From Nocardiopsis sp. YSL2 (GTDB taxonomy: Bacteria; Actinomycetota; Actinomycetes; Streptosporangiales; Streptosporangiaceae), in NCBI RefSeq assembly GCF_030555055.1, contig NZ_JAMOAO010000001.1, forward strand, positions 4,278,001-4,342,000: a stretch of 64,000 nt of DNA. Reading direction: 5' to 3'. Every line of letters begins with the position of its first letter. Position 1 is the first letter of the stretch. Below are positions 9,148 through 17,110 of the stretch, piece after piece. A program made the translations under genes and the position numbers. The notes beneath the pieces were generated by a model that did not search any database, was not told the DNA's origin, and was given only the letters and a program-made list of their open reading frames with translations.

Positions 9148-10371
9148 ATGGCCCAGCCCACTCGCGCACTGCGTGTCCTCATCGCCACGGACACCTACCC
9201 GCCCGATGTCAACGGTGCCGGCTACTTCACCCACCGGCTGGCGGAGGGGATGGCCGACCGTGGCCACCACGTGCACGTGGTGTGCCCGTCGGAGCGCGGC
9301 GCCCCCTACGTCACGGTCGACGGCGCGGTGACCGAGCACCGTCTGCGCTCGGCGCCGATCCCGTTCCAGGAGAGCATGCGCGCGGCCCTGCCGCTGGGTA
9401 TGCGCGGACACATCGCGCGCCTGCTGGCCCGCCTGGACCCCGACGTCGTCCACGTGCAGAGCCACTTCACGCTCAGCCGGACGGCCCAGCGCCGGGCCAG
9501 AGCCACCGGGATCCCGGTCGTGCTGACCAACCACTTCATGCCGGACAACCTCTACGCGCACGCCCACCTGCCCGGCGCCGTGCACGGTCTGGCCGGGTCG
9601 CTGGCGTGGCGGGACATGGTCGGTGTCGCCGCCGAGGCCGACTACGTGACCACCCCGACGCCGCGCGCGGCCGAGCTGCTGCGGGAGAAGGGGTTCGCGG
9701 GAACGGTGGAGGACATCTCGTGCGGGATCGACCTGGAGCGCTTCCACCCCCGGTCCGGTGACCGGGAGGCCGCGCGGTCGAAGTTCGGGCTGCCCGAGCG
9801 GGACACGGTCGTGTTCGTGGGGCGCCTGGACGCGGAGAAGCGGATCGACGACACCATCCGGGCGCTGGCCGCAGTCTCCGGTGAGCGCGACGTGCAGCTG
9901 GCGCTGGCGGGGACCGGACAGCGCGAGGACGAGCTGCGCGCGCTGGCCGCCGAGCTGGGCGTGGCCGACCGGGTGTTCTTCCTCGGTTTCGTACCGGACG
10001 CTGAGCTGCCGCTGGTCTACGCGGCGGGTGACGTCTTCGCCATCGCCGGTGTGGCCGAGTTGCAGAGCATCGCCACGCTGGAGGCGATGTCGACCGGTCT
10101 GCCGGTCGTGGCGGCCGACGCGATGGCCCTGCCGCACCTGGTGGAGGAGGGGCGCAACGGGTTCCTCTTCCCCGCGGGGGACCCTCTGCACCTGGCCGAC
10201 CGGCTGCTCACGGTGCTCGGCTCCCGGCGCGAGGCGCTGGGGCGGGCCAGCCGGGAGATCGCGCTGCGGCACGACCACCACCGTTCCCTCGCGCGGTTCG
10301 AGGACGTCTACCGACGGCTCCAGGGACGCGAGCCCGTACGGTCACGGAAGGCGAAGGTCGTAGCCGCTTAG
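9148..10371 (+). CDS. GT4 glycosyltransferase (mannosyltransferase-like)
   Basis: A 407-residue GT-B fold enzyme. The N-terminal acceptor domain begins RVLIATDTYPPDVNGAG, with the DVNG glycine loop. The donor domain begins VFVGRLDAEKRIDD and continues to VAELQSIATLEAMSTGLPVVA, where the EX7E-type motif (E..SIATLE) contacts the nucleotide sugar. This pattern matches actinobacterial mannosyltransferases of the PimB/MgtA group, which act on phosphatidylinositol mannosides or glucuronosyl-diacylglycerol at the inner face of the membrane. ATG at 9148 follows AAGGAG. A paralogue is encoded at 13759-14952, with the same PDVNGA/PQVNGV opening. Confidence 0.88.
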   Translation: MAQPTRALRVLIATDTYPPDVNGAGYFTHRLAEGMADRGHHVHVVCPSERGAPYVTVDGAVTEHRLRSAPIPFQESMRAALPLGMRGHIARLLARLDPDVVHVQSHFTLSRTAQRRARATGIPVVLTNHFMPDNLYAHAHLPGAVHGLAGSLAWRDMVGVAAEADYVTTPTPRAAELLREKGFAGTVEDISCGIDLERFHPRSGDREAARSKFGLPERDTVVFVGRLDAEKRIDDTIRALAAVSGERDVQLALAGTGQREDELRALAAELGVADRVFFLGFVPDAELPLVYAAGDVFAIAGVAELQSIATLEAMSTGLPVVAADAMALPHLVEEGRNGFLFPAGDPLHLADRLLTVLGSRREALGRASREIALRHDHHRSLARFEDVYRRLQGREPVRSRKAKVVAA

Positions 10372-10454
10372 GTGTTCTGTACCTTTTTGTCGCTTTCCGT
10401 ATTCTTTGCGTAGCGATCGGTGAGCTTGGTGTACTTCGGGAAACACCAGACACT
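10372..10454 (+). promoter_or_regulatory. AT-richer spacer, probable promoter of the small coiled-coil gene
   Basis: The 83 bp between the glycosyltransferase stop and the next start include a run around 10372-10410 (ACCTTTTTG, TATTCTTTG) that is far less GC-rich than the surroundings. This fits a promoter for the following small gene. No exact -35/-10 pair is claimed. Confidence 0.4.
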
Positions 10455-10784
10455 GTGTGGTTCGAGGGCATCAGTGCACAGACCAGGATCGGCCGAGTCG
10501 CCCGGGGCGGCAACGTCGCCGAAGGGCTGACCGAGCGGCTGGTCAGAGCCGAACGAGAGGCCGGGTTCCACGAGCGCGACATGTCGGCGTTCCAGCGCGA
10601 GCGCATCGACCTGGAGCACAGGGTGGCCCGAATGGAGGCGGAACTGGAGGCACTGCGTCGTCGGCGGCTGGAGGCCTACGCGCGGTGGTGGAACGCCCGG
10701 GACGACCGGGACCGCGCACTGCACGTCTGCCGCCGACTGCGCCGCAGGATCGACCGGAGCAGACGGAGGGCGGCCGAGGACTGA
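10455..10784 (+). CDS. Small basic coiled-coil protein, function unknown
   Basis: 109 residues from GTG at 10455. The middle (about residues 25-75) is a run of charged heptads such as LTERLVRAEREAGF and LEHRVARMEAELEAL, predicting a coiled coil. The C-terminus is arginine-rich (RRLRRRIDRSRRRAAED), which suggests nucleic-acid or membrane-phosphate contact. Third codon positions are strongly GC, supporting a real gene on this strand. There is no signal peptide or membrane span. It has its own AT-richer upstream region and a strong terminator about 105 bp downstream. I do not recognise the family; the start could also be ATG at 10581. Confidence 0.65.
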   Translation: MWFEGISAQTRIGRVARGGNVAEGLTERLVRAEREAGFHERDMSAFQRERIDLEHRVARMEAELEALRRRRLEAYARWWNARDDRDRALHVCRRLRRRIDRSRRRAAED

Positions 10785-10890
10785 GCGGTGTCCGGTGGAA
10801 CGACCGGAGCGTGCGCGCGGCGGTGCCGCGCGGCGGCGCGGGAATCCACCGGACAGGCCCGGGGCCGCCCGGAGAGCGAAGCCTGCCCTA

Positions 10891-10928
10891 CGGCGGTGGG
10901 CCCGACCGGCCGGTCGGGCCCACCGCCG
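10891..10928. terminator. Perfect palindromic terminator
   Basis: A 38 bp perfect palindrome (centre 10909/10910) lies between the convergent small-protein gene and the LysR gene and can act in both directions. Confidence 0.8.
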
Positions 10929-10967
10929 TGTCCCGGGGCCGCGCGGGCCCGGGGCGGTCCGGGCGCC

Positions 10968-11912
10968 CTACACGGGGCCCTCGGGCATGGCGGCCAGGAG
11001 CTCCTCGACCTGGCGCGCGGCGTCCCTGAGGGCGGAGAGGGTCACCTGGACGGCGGGGCGGCGCAGGGAGGCGGGACGCAGGACCGCGTACACGTGCCGT
11101 TCGGGCGCGGAGGCGGGCAGGCGCCGGTAGGCCAGCCCCGCGGGCGCTCCCACCAACGCCAGCGCGGGCACCGCGGCGATCCCGATCCCCCGCGAGACCA
11201 GGCTCAGGATGGTGCCCAGCCCCTCGAACTCCCACGCCGCTCCCGGTAGTCCGCCCACCTCGGCGAGCAGGCGGTCGGTGCCGAAGCGCGACCGCTCTCC
11301 CTCGGGGGCCACGACCCACGACTCGCCCAACAGGTTCTCCAACACGACCGGGCGCTCCGGATCGGCGAGCGCGTGGTCCTCGGGGACCGCCAGCACCAGC
11401 GGGTCGCGCAGCAGGTGCACGTGCCGCAGCCCGCTGTCGGGGCCGCGGCCCGGGTGCTGGCCCGTCCAGTCGTCGACCAGCGCCACGTCCACCTCGCGTG
11501 AGCGGACCTTCTGCGTCCCGGTCGCCAGGAGCGTCTGGCGAAGGACCAGCTGCATCTCCTCGTGACGGCGCAGCGGGGGCGCGAGCAGCGGCGCGAACGC
11601 CACGGCGGCCGTCGGGAAAGCTGTGACGGTCACCACACCGAGCGCCACGTCCGACTGCTCGGCGATGATCGACTCGGCGGCCTCCACCAGCGCCAGGATC
11701 TCGTCCGCCTGCAGGACCAGCAGCCGTCCGGCGTCGGTCAGCTCCGCCCCGCGCGGAGAGCGGTCCAGGAGCGCCACACCCGTCTCCCTCTCCAGTGCGG
11801 CCAACTGCTGTGAGACGGCCGAGGGCGTGTATCCCAGGGCGTGCGCGGTGGCGGCGATGGTGCCCCGGGCGCTGAACTCGCGGAGCAGATGCAGGCGGCG
11901 CAGATCGAGCAT
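10968..11912 (-). CDS. LysR-family transcriptional regulator
   Basis: A 314-residue LTTR. Residues 1-60 form the winged helix-turn-helix (LDLRRLHLLREFSARGTIAATAHALGY then SAVSQQLAALE), followed by the linker helix and a two-lobed effector domain with VTVTAFPTAAVAFAPLL at its start. It is transcribed divergently from the aminotransferase gene across 131 bp, the classical arrangement in which the regulator controls its neighbour and itself. The effector is unknown; an amino acid or keto acid linked to the aminotransferase is plausible. Confidence 0.9.
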   Translation of the reverse strand: MLDLRRLHLLREFSARGTIAATAHALGYTPSAVSQQLAALERETGVALLDRSPRGAELTDAGRLLVLQADEILALVEAAESIIAEQSDVALGVVTVTAFPTAAVAFAPLLAPPLRRHEEMQLVLRQTLLATGTQKVRSREVDVALVDDWTGQHPGRGPDSGLRHVHLLRDPLVLAVPEDHALADPERPVVLENLLGESWVVAPEGERSRFGTDRLLAEVGGLPGAAWEFEGLGTILSLVSRGIGIAAVPALALVGAPAGLAYRRLPASAPERHVYAVLRPASLRRPAVQVTLSALRDAARQVEELLAAMPEGPV

Positions 11913-12043
11913 AAGAACATCTTACGCTCAGCATCGAAAAGACTCGCTTGTACTGATGTCGCGGTCTGGGCAGGCTGGGGGTGACAGACCGTAGCCCCAA
12001 GGCGCGGTCAACAGCCAGAACATGAGCCGGAGATGAGTCCTCG
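11913..12043. promoter_or_regulatory. Divergent promoter region, lysR / aminotransferase
   Basis: This 131 bp gap has a less GC-rich stretch (about 11913-11965) right before the lysR start, with segments such as CTTACGCTCAGCATCGAAAAG. LysR proteins usually bind interrupted palindromes with a T-N11-A core in such gaps, and several can be fitted here, so none is singled out. Confidence 0.5.
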
Positions 12044-13372
12044 ATGACCGTCACTGTGTCCGCGACCCTCGCTGTCAACGAAGCCCTCGCAGAGAAGCGA
12101 CGCCAGGGGGTGCGCGTCCTGCCGCTCGGCTTCGGCGAAGCCGGGCTCCCGGTCCACCCGGTCATGCGGGACCGGCTCTGCGAGGGCAACGGCGCCAACG
12201 CCTACGGGCCCGTCGCCGGGTCCGCCGCACTGCGCTCCGCCGCCGCCGGGTACTGGGAGCGGCGCGGTCTGCCCACCGACCCCGACATGGTCATCGCGGG
12301 TCCCGGCAGCAAGCCGCTGCTCTACAGCCTGCTGATGGAGGTGGGCGGCGACACCGCCATCGCCGCGCCCAGCTGGGTCAGCTACGCGGCCCAGAGCCGC
12401 CTGCTGGGACAGCGGCCGGTCATGGTCCCCACGGCCGCCGGCCAGGGCGGCGTACCCCAGCCCGACCTGCTCTTCGCGGCCGTGACCGCCGCCCGGGACG
12501 AGGGCCGCACCGTCAGCGCCGTCGTCGTGACCCTGCCCGACAACCCGACCGGTACCGTGGCCGACGCCGCGACCGTCCAGCGCCTCGCGCAGGTCGCCCG
12601 CGAACTCGACCTCGTCATCATCTCCGACGAGATCTACCGCGACCTCGTCCACCCGGTCGCCCAGGGCCAGGAGCAGGCCCGCGTGCACAGTCCCGCGGAA
12701 TACGCGCCCGAACGCACTGTCATCTCCACCGGTCTGAGCAAGAACCTCGCCCTGGGGGGCTGGCGGATCGGTGTCATCCGCCTGCCCGACTCCGAGATCG
12801 GCCACCGCCTGCGGGGCGGGCTTCTCGGCGTGGCCAGCGAGATCTGGTCCAGCCCCGCCGCACCCGTGCAGCAGGCGGCCGCCCACGCCTTCACCGAACC
12901 CCGGGAACTGCGCGACCACGTCGACCGCAGCCGCCGACTGCACGGGATCGTCGCGGCCGCCGTGTCCCGCCGGTTCGCCCGGGCCGGTGCCGCGGTCGCC
13001 ACCCCGCGAGCCGCGTTCTACCTCTATCCCGACTTCGAGCCGCTCCGCGACCGCCTGGCGGCCCTGCACGGGGTCACCACCGGAGCCGGGCTCACCGGCC
13101 TCCTACTGGAGCGCCACGGCATGGGCGTCCTGCCCGCCGTCGAGTTCGGCGAGGGCGCCGACGCCCTGCGCATGCGCGTGGCCACCAGCCTGCTCTACGG
13201 CGACACCGAGGAGCGCCGCTACGCCGCGCTCGCCGCCACCGACCCGACCGCGCTGCCCTGGATCCGCGCCCACCTCGACCGACTGTCCGAGGTCCTGGAC
13301 GCGGTCGTTGGCGACACTCCGAGCACGGTCATCCCCCACCCGAAGTCCGAGACCGCGCCGGCGTCCCGCTGA
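12044..13372 (+). CDS. Class I/II PLP-dependent aminotransferase
   Basis: A 442-residue fold-I aminotransferase. Key features in order: GFGEAGLPVHPVM near the start; NGANAYGPVAGSAALR in the substrate-binding region; VTLPDNPTGTVADA with the conserved Asn-Pro; ISDEIYRDLV with the PLP-binding Asp and Tyr; and STGLSKNLALGGWRIG with the PLP lysine. A conserved Arg for the substrate carboxylate is expected near DALRMRVATS. The product is long for the class because of an extra C-terminal tail. The amino donor is unknown. The divergent LysR gene probably regulates it. Confidence 0.88.
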   Translation: MTVTVSATLAVNEALAEKRRQGVRVLPLGFGEAGLPVHPVMRDRLCEGNGANAYGPVAGSAALRSAAAGYWERRGLPTDPDMVIAGPGSKPLLYSLLMEVGGDTAIAAPSWVSYAAQSRLLGQRPVMVPTAAGQGGVPQPDLLFAAVTAARDEGRTVSAVVVTLPDNPTGTVADAATVQRLAQVARELDLVIISDEIYRDLVHPVAQGQEQARVHSPAEYAPERTVISTGLSKNLALGGWRIGVIRLPDSEIGHRLRGGLLGVASEIWSSPAAPVQQAAAHAFTEPRELRDHVDRSRRLHGIVAAAVSRRFARAGAAVATPRAAFYLYPDFEPLRDRLAALHGVTTGAGLTGLLLERHGMGVLPAVEFGEGADALRMRVATSLLYGDTEERRYAALAATDPTALPWIRAHLDRLSEVLDAVVGDTPSTVIPHPKSETAPASR

Positions 13373-13379
13373 CGCCCGT

Positions 13380-13403
13380 CCGCCCGCCACCTGCGGCGGG
13401 CGG
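13380..13403. terminator. Hairpin 1 after the aminotransferase gene
   Basis: A 9 bp stem (13380-13388 with 13395-13403) with a 6 nt loop begins 8 bp after the stop codon. Confidence 0.6.
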
Positions 13404-13425
13404 GCCCGACCCCAGTACCCACCCC

Positions 13426-13458
13426 GTGTCCGCCCCGTGAAGGGGGCGGGGCGGACAC
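13426..13458. terminator. Hairpin 2 after the aminotransferase gene
   Basis: An 11 bp perfect stem (13426-13436 with 13448-13458) with an 11 nt purine-rich loop. Confidence 0.55.
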
Positions 13459-13467
13459 ACCGCGGTT

Positions 13468-13504
13468 CGGCCGCTCCCGCGCCGCCCGGGCCCGGGAGCG
13501 GCCG
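13468..13504. terminator. Hairpin 3 after the aminotransferase gene
   Basis: A 12 bp perfect stem (13468-13479 with 13493-13504) around a 13 nt loop. It may act for either strand, since the GT4 gene converges from the right beyond the MITE. Confidence 0.5.
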
Positions 13505-13595
13505 GATCCACGCGTGCCGCCGGTGCCGCCGACCGGTCAGGAGGCGGCGGGGCAGGTGGGCCCGGCGAACCCGCGCCCCACAGGGCCGTACGCAT

Positions 13596-13762
13596 CTAGG
13601 GCGTGTTCCGTGGATGCCGCCCGTCGCGAGCGGCGTTCCGGTGCGGCTGCCGCAAGGCCGAAGAAGAAGGCGTCCCGGTGTGGCTGTCGACTGATGAGAC
13701 CGCGGCGGGAGGCGTGCCGGGGCGCCGCGCAGCAGGGTGAGTATCCGCGGAACACGCCCTAA
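13596..13762 (+). mobile_element. MITE-like element, copy 1
   Basis: A 167 bp non-coding repeat bounded by CTAG at the left and CTAA at the right, with terminal inverted repeats of about 17 bp (GGGCGTGTTCCGTGGAT at the left, one mismatch at the right). It shares long blocks with copy 2 at 18011-18220: the GATG.CGCCCGTCGCGAGCGGCG end block, AGGCCGAAGA, TGTCGACTGATGAGA and GCGCAGCAGGG. It has no transposase. Ends and CTAG targeting resemble IS5-superfamily elements of the IS427 group, which would supply the transposase in trans (inference). The right-hand CTA supplies the TAG stop of the minus-strand GT4 gene. Confidence 0.75.
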
Positions 13763-14952
13763 GCGGTCGAGGCCTCACGCTCCGCACGGGCGGCCAGCTC
13801 CGGACTCGGCGCGATGACGGCGCGGTAGTGGTCGAGCAGCTGCTCTCCCACGGTCTCCCAGGTCCTGTGCTCCACCGACGGCCGCGCCCGCCCGGCCATC
13901 CCCGCGCGCAGCTCCGCGTTGTGGACGAGACGGCCCACGGCCACGCGCAGCTCGCGCACCGAGTCGGGCGCGAACAGCAGACCGTTGCCCTCGGGCACCA
14001 CCAGGTCCAGCGGACCGCCCGCGGCCGGCGCCACCGCGGGCACCCCCGAGGCCAGGGCCTCCTGGACGGCCTGGCAGAAGGTCTCGTCGGCGCCGGTGTG
14101 CACGAACACGTCCAGGGAGGCGTACAGCCGGGACAGGTCGGCCCCGGTGCGCTGCCCGGTGAAGACCGCGTCCGGAAGCAGGCGCCGCAGGCGCGACCGT
14201 TCGGGGCCGTCGCCCACGACGACCAGCCGGATCCCGCGGAGCCTGGCCAGGTGCGCCAGCATGTCCACCCGCTTGTCCTTGGCGAGCCGTCCCACGTAGC
14301 CCACGATCACCTCGCCGTCGGGCGCCAGGCGGCGGCGCAGGTCCTCGCTGCGGTGCTCGGGCGAGAAGCGGACGGTGTCCACCCCGCGCCGCCACACGTC
14401 CAGGCGGGGGAAGCCGTGCGCCGACAGGGCCTCCATGCTCGCCGACGAGGGCACCAGCGTCCGGTCCACGGCCGCGTGCGTACGGCGCATCAGCGACCAC
14501 AGGGCCTCGGACCCGGGCAGGCCGTAACGGCTCGCGAAACCCGGCAGGTCGGTCTGGAACACGGCCACCGTCGGCAGCGCCCAGCGGCGCGCGGTGTCCA
14601 CCGCGGCCAGGCCGAGCAGGGCGGGGGAGGCCAGGTGCAGCACGTCCGGGGCGAACGCGCGGATGGCGGCGGTCATCGTGCGACGCGCCGGGAGACCCAC
14701 GGGGAATTCACGGTAGAAGGGCAGCGGCAGGGCGGGCATCCGGACCACGGGGAAGCCCGCGTAGGAGGTGGGGCCGTGCCCGGGGGCGAGCACGAGCGCC
14801 TGGTGGCCCCGGGCCGCGAGGAGGTCGGCGACCCGGCACACGGAGTTGGTCACCCCGTTGACCTGCGGGAGGAAGGACTCGGTCACGATCGCCACGCGCA
14901 GGGGAGGCGAGGACGGTCTCCGGTCGGTGCGGTCGGTTGCTGTGGGGGACAT
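13759..14952 (-). CDS. GT4 glycosyltransferase (mannosyltransferase-like)
   Basis: A 397-residue GT-B enzyme, paralogous to the product of 9148-10371. The acceptor domain starts LRVAIVTESFLPQVNGVTN. The donor domain starts VIVGYVGRLAKDKRVD, followed by VVVGDGPERSRLRRLLP and the EX7E-type motif in ADETFCQAVQEALASGVPAVAPAAGG. The pattern matches the PimB/MgtA-type alpha-mannosyltransferases that build phosphatidylinositol mannosides and related glycolipids. ATG at 14952 is preferred; the frame extends further upstream but that part does not look like protein. The stop codon TAG lies inside the CTA(G/A) end of the adjoining MITE, so the element abuts this gene exactly. Confidence 0.88.
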   Translation of the reverse strand: MSPTATDRTDRRPSSPPLRVAIVTESFLPQVNGVTNSVCRVADLLAARGHQALVLAPGHGPTSYAGFPVVRMPALPLPFYREFPVGLPARRTMTAAIRAFAPDVLHLASPALLGLAAVDTARRWALPTVAVFQTDLPGFASRYGLPGSEALWSLMRRTHAAVDRTLVPSSASMEALSAHGFPRLDVWRRGVDTVRFSPEHRSEDLRRRLAPDGEVIVGYVGRLAKDKRVDMLAHLARLRGIRLVVVGDGPERSRLRRLLPDAVFTGQRTGADLSRLYASLDVFVHTGADETFCQAVQEALASGVPAVAPAAGGPLDLVVPEGNGLLFAPDSVRELRVAVGRLVHNAELRAGMAGRARPSVEHRTWETVGEQLLDHYRAVIAPSPELAARAEREASTA

Positions 14953-15163
14953 TCTGGCTGCTCCCAACGCCGGGGGATGGCTGCCTTCGACGCTAGGCTC
15001 GGGGGGTGAACCCCGGTCAGGCCCCGAGAGAACCGTTCCCGAAGGCCAGGCGTGGGTTCGCGGAGCGCGCGGTGACCCGGCCGGTGCGGACGGGTGGCCG
15101 CCGAGTGGCCCGGCGGTGACTATGATCGCCTTCTGTGACGAATGAATTGCTCTAAGGAGTCCT

Positions 15164-15421
15164 GTGGTGACCCTCGTGGAATGGGCCGAAGCCGTGCGCG
15201 CGGAGCTGGACCTGGTGGGGACGGAACCGCTGGGCAGAGCCGATGTGGACCGGGTGCTCGACCTGGCCAGAGACGCCGCCCACTCCGTCGCGCGACCGGC
15301 CGCGCCCCTGACCACCTACCTGCTCGGCGTGGCGGTGGGCCAGGGCGCGGACCCCGAGGCCGCGGCCGCCGTGCTCAGCCGGCTCGCCCTGGCCCAGGGC
15401 GACGGTTCGCAGGACGCGTGA
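15164..15421 (+). CDS. DUF6457-domain small protein
   Basis: 85 residues from GTG at 15164, with a good AAGGAGT ribosome site. The sequence VLDLARDAAHSVARPAAPLTTYLLG is the hallmark of the DUF6457 family. That family is found in actinobacteria either alone or fused to MobA-type molybdenum cofactor nucleotidyltransferases, so a link to molybdenum cofactor use is possible. Here no molybdenum gene is nearby. It is acidic, soluble and predicted to be helical. Confidence 0.8.
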   Translation: MVTLVEWAEAVRAELDLVGTEPLGRADVDRVLDLARDAAHSVARPAAPLTTYLLGVAVGQGADPEAAAAVLSRLALAQGDGSQDA

Positions 15422-15604
15422 GCACCCGACCCGCAACGCTTGCGTCGGGCGAACGTGACGTGTCCGTGACGATTCACTGCAAATCTGACAGCACCCTGAG
15501 TGTGCCCGCGGCCCGCGGGCCCGTTCTCCTGGGAGGGACGCTGTTCCGCCGACCGCGGGTACACGACCAACCCCCGGCCCCTGATCGTGATAGGGAGATC
15601 CCCC

Positions 15605-17023
15605 ATGGATCAACTCCTTGAGATGGCCGGCATCGTCAGCAGCATCGTGTGGGGGCCCTTCGTCCTCATCCCGCTGCTGCTCTTTGTCGGCGTGTTCCTC
15701 ACCATCCGGCTCAAACTGCTCCAGCTCTTCAAGCTGCCGCACGCGCTGTGGCTCGCGCTGGTCCGGCGCAAGGAGGACCCCTCGGTCGAGGGCGACATCT
15801 CCCACTACCAGGCACTGAGCACAGCGCTCGCCGCCACGGTCGGCGTCGGCAACATCGCCGGCGCCGCGCTGGCCATCGGCCTCGGCGGCCCCGGCGCCCT
15901 GTTCTGGATGTGGGTCGTCGGCTTCTTCGGCATGGCGACGAAGTACAGCGAGGCCCTGCTGGGGGTGAAGTTCCGCCGCACCGACTCCAAGGGTGAGCAG
16001 AGCGGCGGACCGATGTACTACCTCAAGTACGGTCTGCCCGGCGGTCTGGGCACCACTCTGGGGGTGGCCTTCGCCGTCTTCGGCGCCATCGCGGCCTTCG
16101 GTATCGGCAACGGGACGCAGGCCAACACGGTCGCCCAGCAGATGTCGAGCGTCACACCGGCTCCGACCTGGGTGATCGGCCTCATCCTCATGGTTCTGGC
16201 CGGTGCGGTCATCCTCGGCGGCATCAAGAGCATCGGCCGGGTCGCCTCCGCGCTCGTGCCGCTGATGATCATCGCCTACGTGGCCATCTGCCTGGTGGTG
16301 CTGGCCGCCAACTGGGCGCAGATCCTGCCCGCGCTCCAGCTCGTGGTCACCACCGCCTTCACCGGTACCGCTCCCGCGGGCGGTTTCGCGGGCGCGGGTG
16401 TGCTGATGGCCATCCAGTACGGCTTCGCCCGCGGCATCTTCTCCAACGAGTCGGGTCTGGGCACCGGGGCCATCGCCGCCGCGGCCGCCAAGACCACGCA
16501 GCCGGTCCGCCAGGCCATGGTCTCCATGACCCAGACCTTCATCGACACCATCATCGTCGTGACGATGACGTGCATGGTCATCATCACGACCGGTGTGTGG
16601 CGGGCGGAGAACCCCGAGGACGGCTCGCTGCTGACCACGCAGGCCCTCACCGAGGGCCTGAGGTCGGTCAGCCCGGGGCTGGCCCCGGTCGGCGCCTACG
16701 TGGTGGCGATCGCCGTGGCGGTGTTCGCGTTCACCACGCTGCTCGGCTGGGCCTACTACGGTGAGCGGTGCATCGAGTTCCTGGCCGGCCGGGGCTTCGT
16801 GACCCCGTACCGCCTGGTGTTCATCGCGGTCATCTTCGTGGGTGCGGTCGCCGACCTGAGCAACGTGTGGCTGTTCAGCGACATCGCCAACGGTCTCATG
16901 GCGCTGCCCAACCTCATCGGGCTGCTGCTGCTGTCGCCGATCATCGTCGCGGAGACCCGGAAGTTCTTCGCGTTCCCCGACTGGAAGAACCCCGACGCCG
17001 TCATGGACGACGTGCGCGGGTAG
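15605..17023 (+). CDS. Alanine/glycine:cation symporter (AGCS family)
   Basis: A 472-residue membrane protein with about ten or eleven helices. It carries AGCS signatures: TVGVGNIAGAALAIGLGGPGALFWMWVVGFFGMATKYSEA, SGGPMYYLKYG, and the substrate/sodium site SNESGLGTGAIAAAAAKTTQPVRQAMVSM. The family imports alanine or glycine with sodium or protons. The N-terminus is MDQLLEMAGIVSSIVWG from ATG at 15605, preceded by GATAGGGAG. A terminator follows. Alanine dehydrogenase is encoded elsewhere in the window (45201-46322) but is not adjacent. Confidence 0.93.
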   Translation: MDQLLEMAGIVSSIVWGPFVLIPLLLFVGVFLTIRLKLLQLFKLPHALWLALVRRKEDPSVEGDISHYQALSTALAATVGVGNIAGAALAIGLGGPGALFWMWVVGFFGMATKYSEALLGVKFRRTDSKGEQSGGPMYYLKYGLPGGLGTTLGVAFAVFGAIAAFGIGNGTQANTVAQQMSSVTPAPTWVIGLILMVLAGAVILGGIKSIGRVASALVPLMIIAYVAICLVVLAANWAQILPALQLVVTTAFTGTAPAGGFAGAGVLMAIQYGFARGIFSNESGLGTGAIAAAAAKTTQPVRQAMVSMTQTFIDTIIVVTMTCMVIITTGVWRAENPEDGSLLTTQALTEGLRSVSPGLAPVGAYVVAIAVAVFAFTTLLGWAYYGERCIEFLAGRGFVTPYRLVFIAVIFVGAVADLSNVWLFSDIANGLMALPNLIGLLLLSPIIVAETRKFFAFPDWKNPDAVMDDVRG

Positions 17024-17055
17024 CGCGCCACGGCCCGGGGTCGGCCCGGGACGAC

Positions 17056-17086
17056 GAGGGGGACCGCACGCCGTGCGGTCCCCCTC
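17056..17086. terminator. Terminator between the symporter and thiD
   Basis: A long perfect inverted repeat (15 bp, 17056-17070 with 17072-17086) lies between the convergent symporter and thiD genes and can serve both. Confidence 0.8.
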
Positions 17087-17110
17087 CGTGCTGTGCGGAC
17101 GACCCGTCCG

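Larger units (their letters stand above)
13373..13595. other. Intergenic block of three successive hairpins
   Basis: Between the aminotransferase (plus) and the MITE and GT4 gene (minus), three separate GC-rich hairpins follow each other within about 125 bp (13380-13403, 13426-13458, 13468-13504). The rest of the block shows nothing recognisable. Confidence 0.5.

Noticed and set aside
13660..13710. CTGATGAG within the MITE, like the core of a hammerhead ribozyme
   Set aside because: The two other conserved core parts (GAAA and the cleavage-site UH with stems) could not be placed in either copy, so it is probably a chance match.
13537..13755. Similar small open frames on one strand of both MITE copies (..PCCA.PR....LISRQ)
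   Set aside because: The similarity follows from the related DNA; frames are not equally long, lack ribosome sites and extend through the inverted ends.
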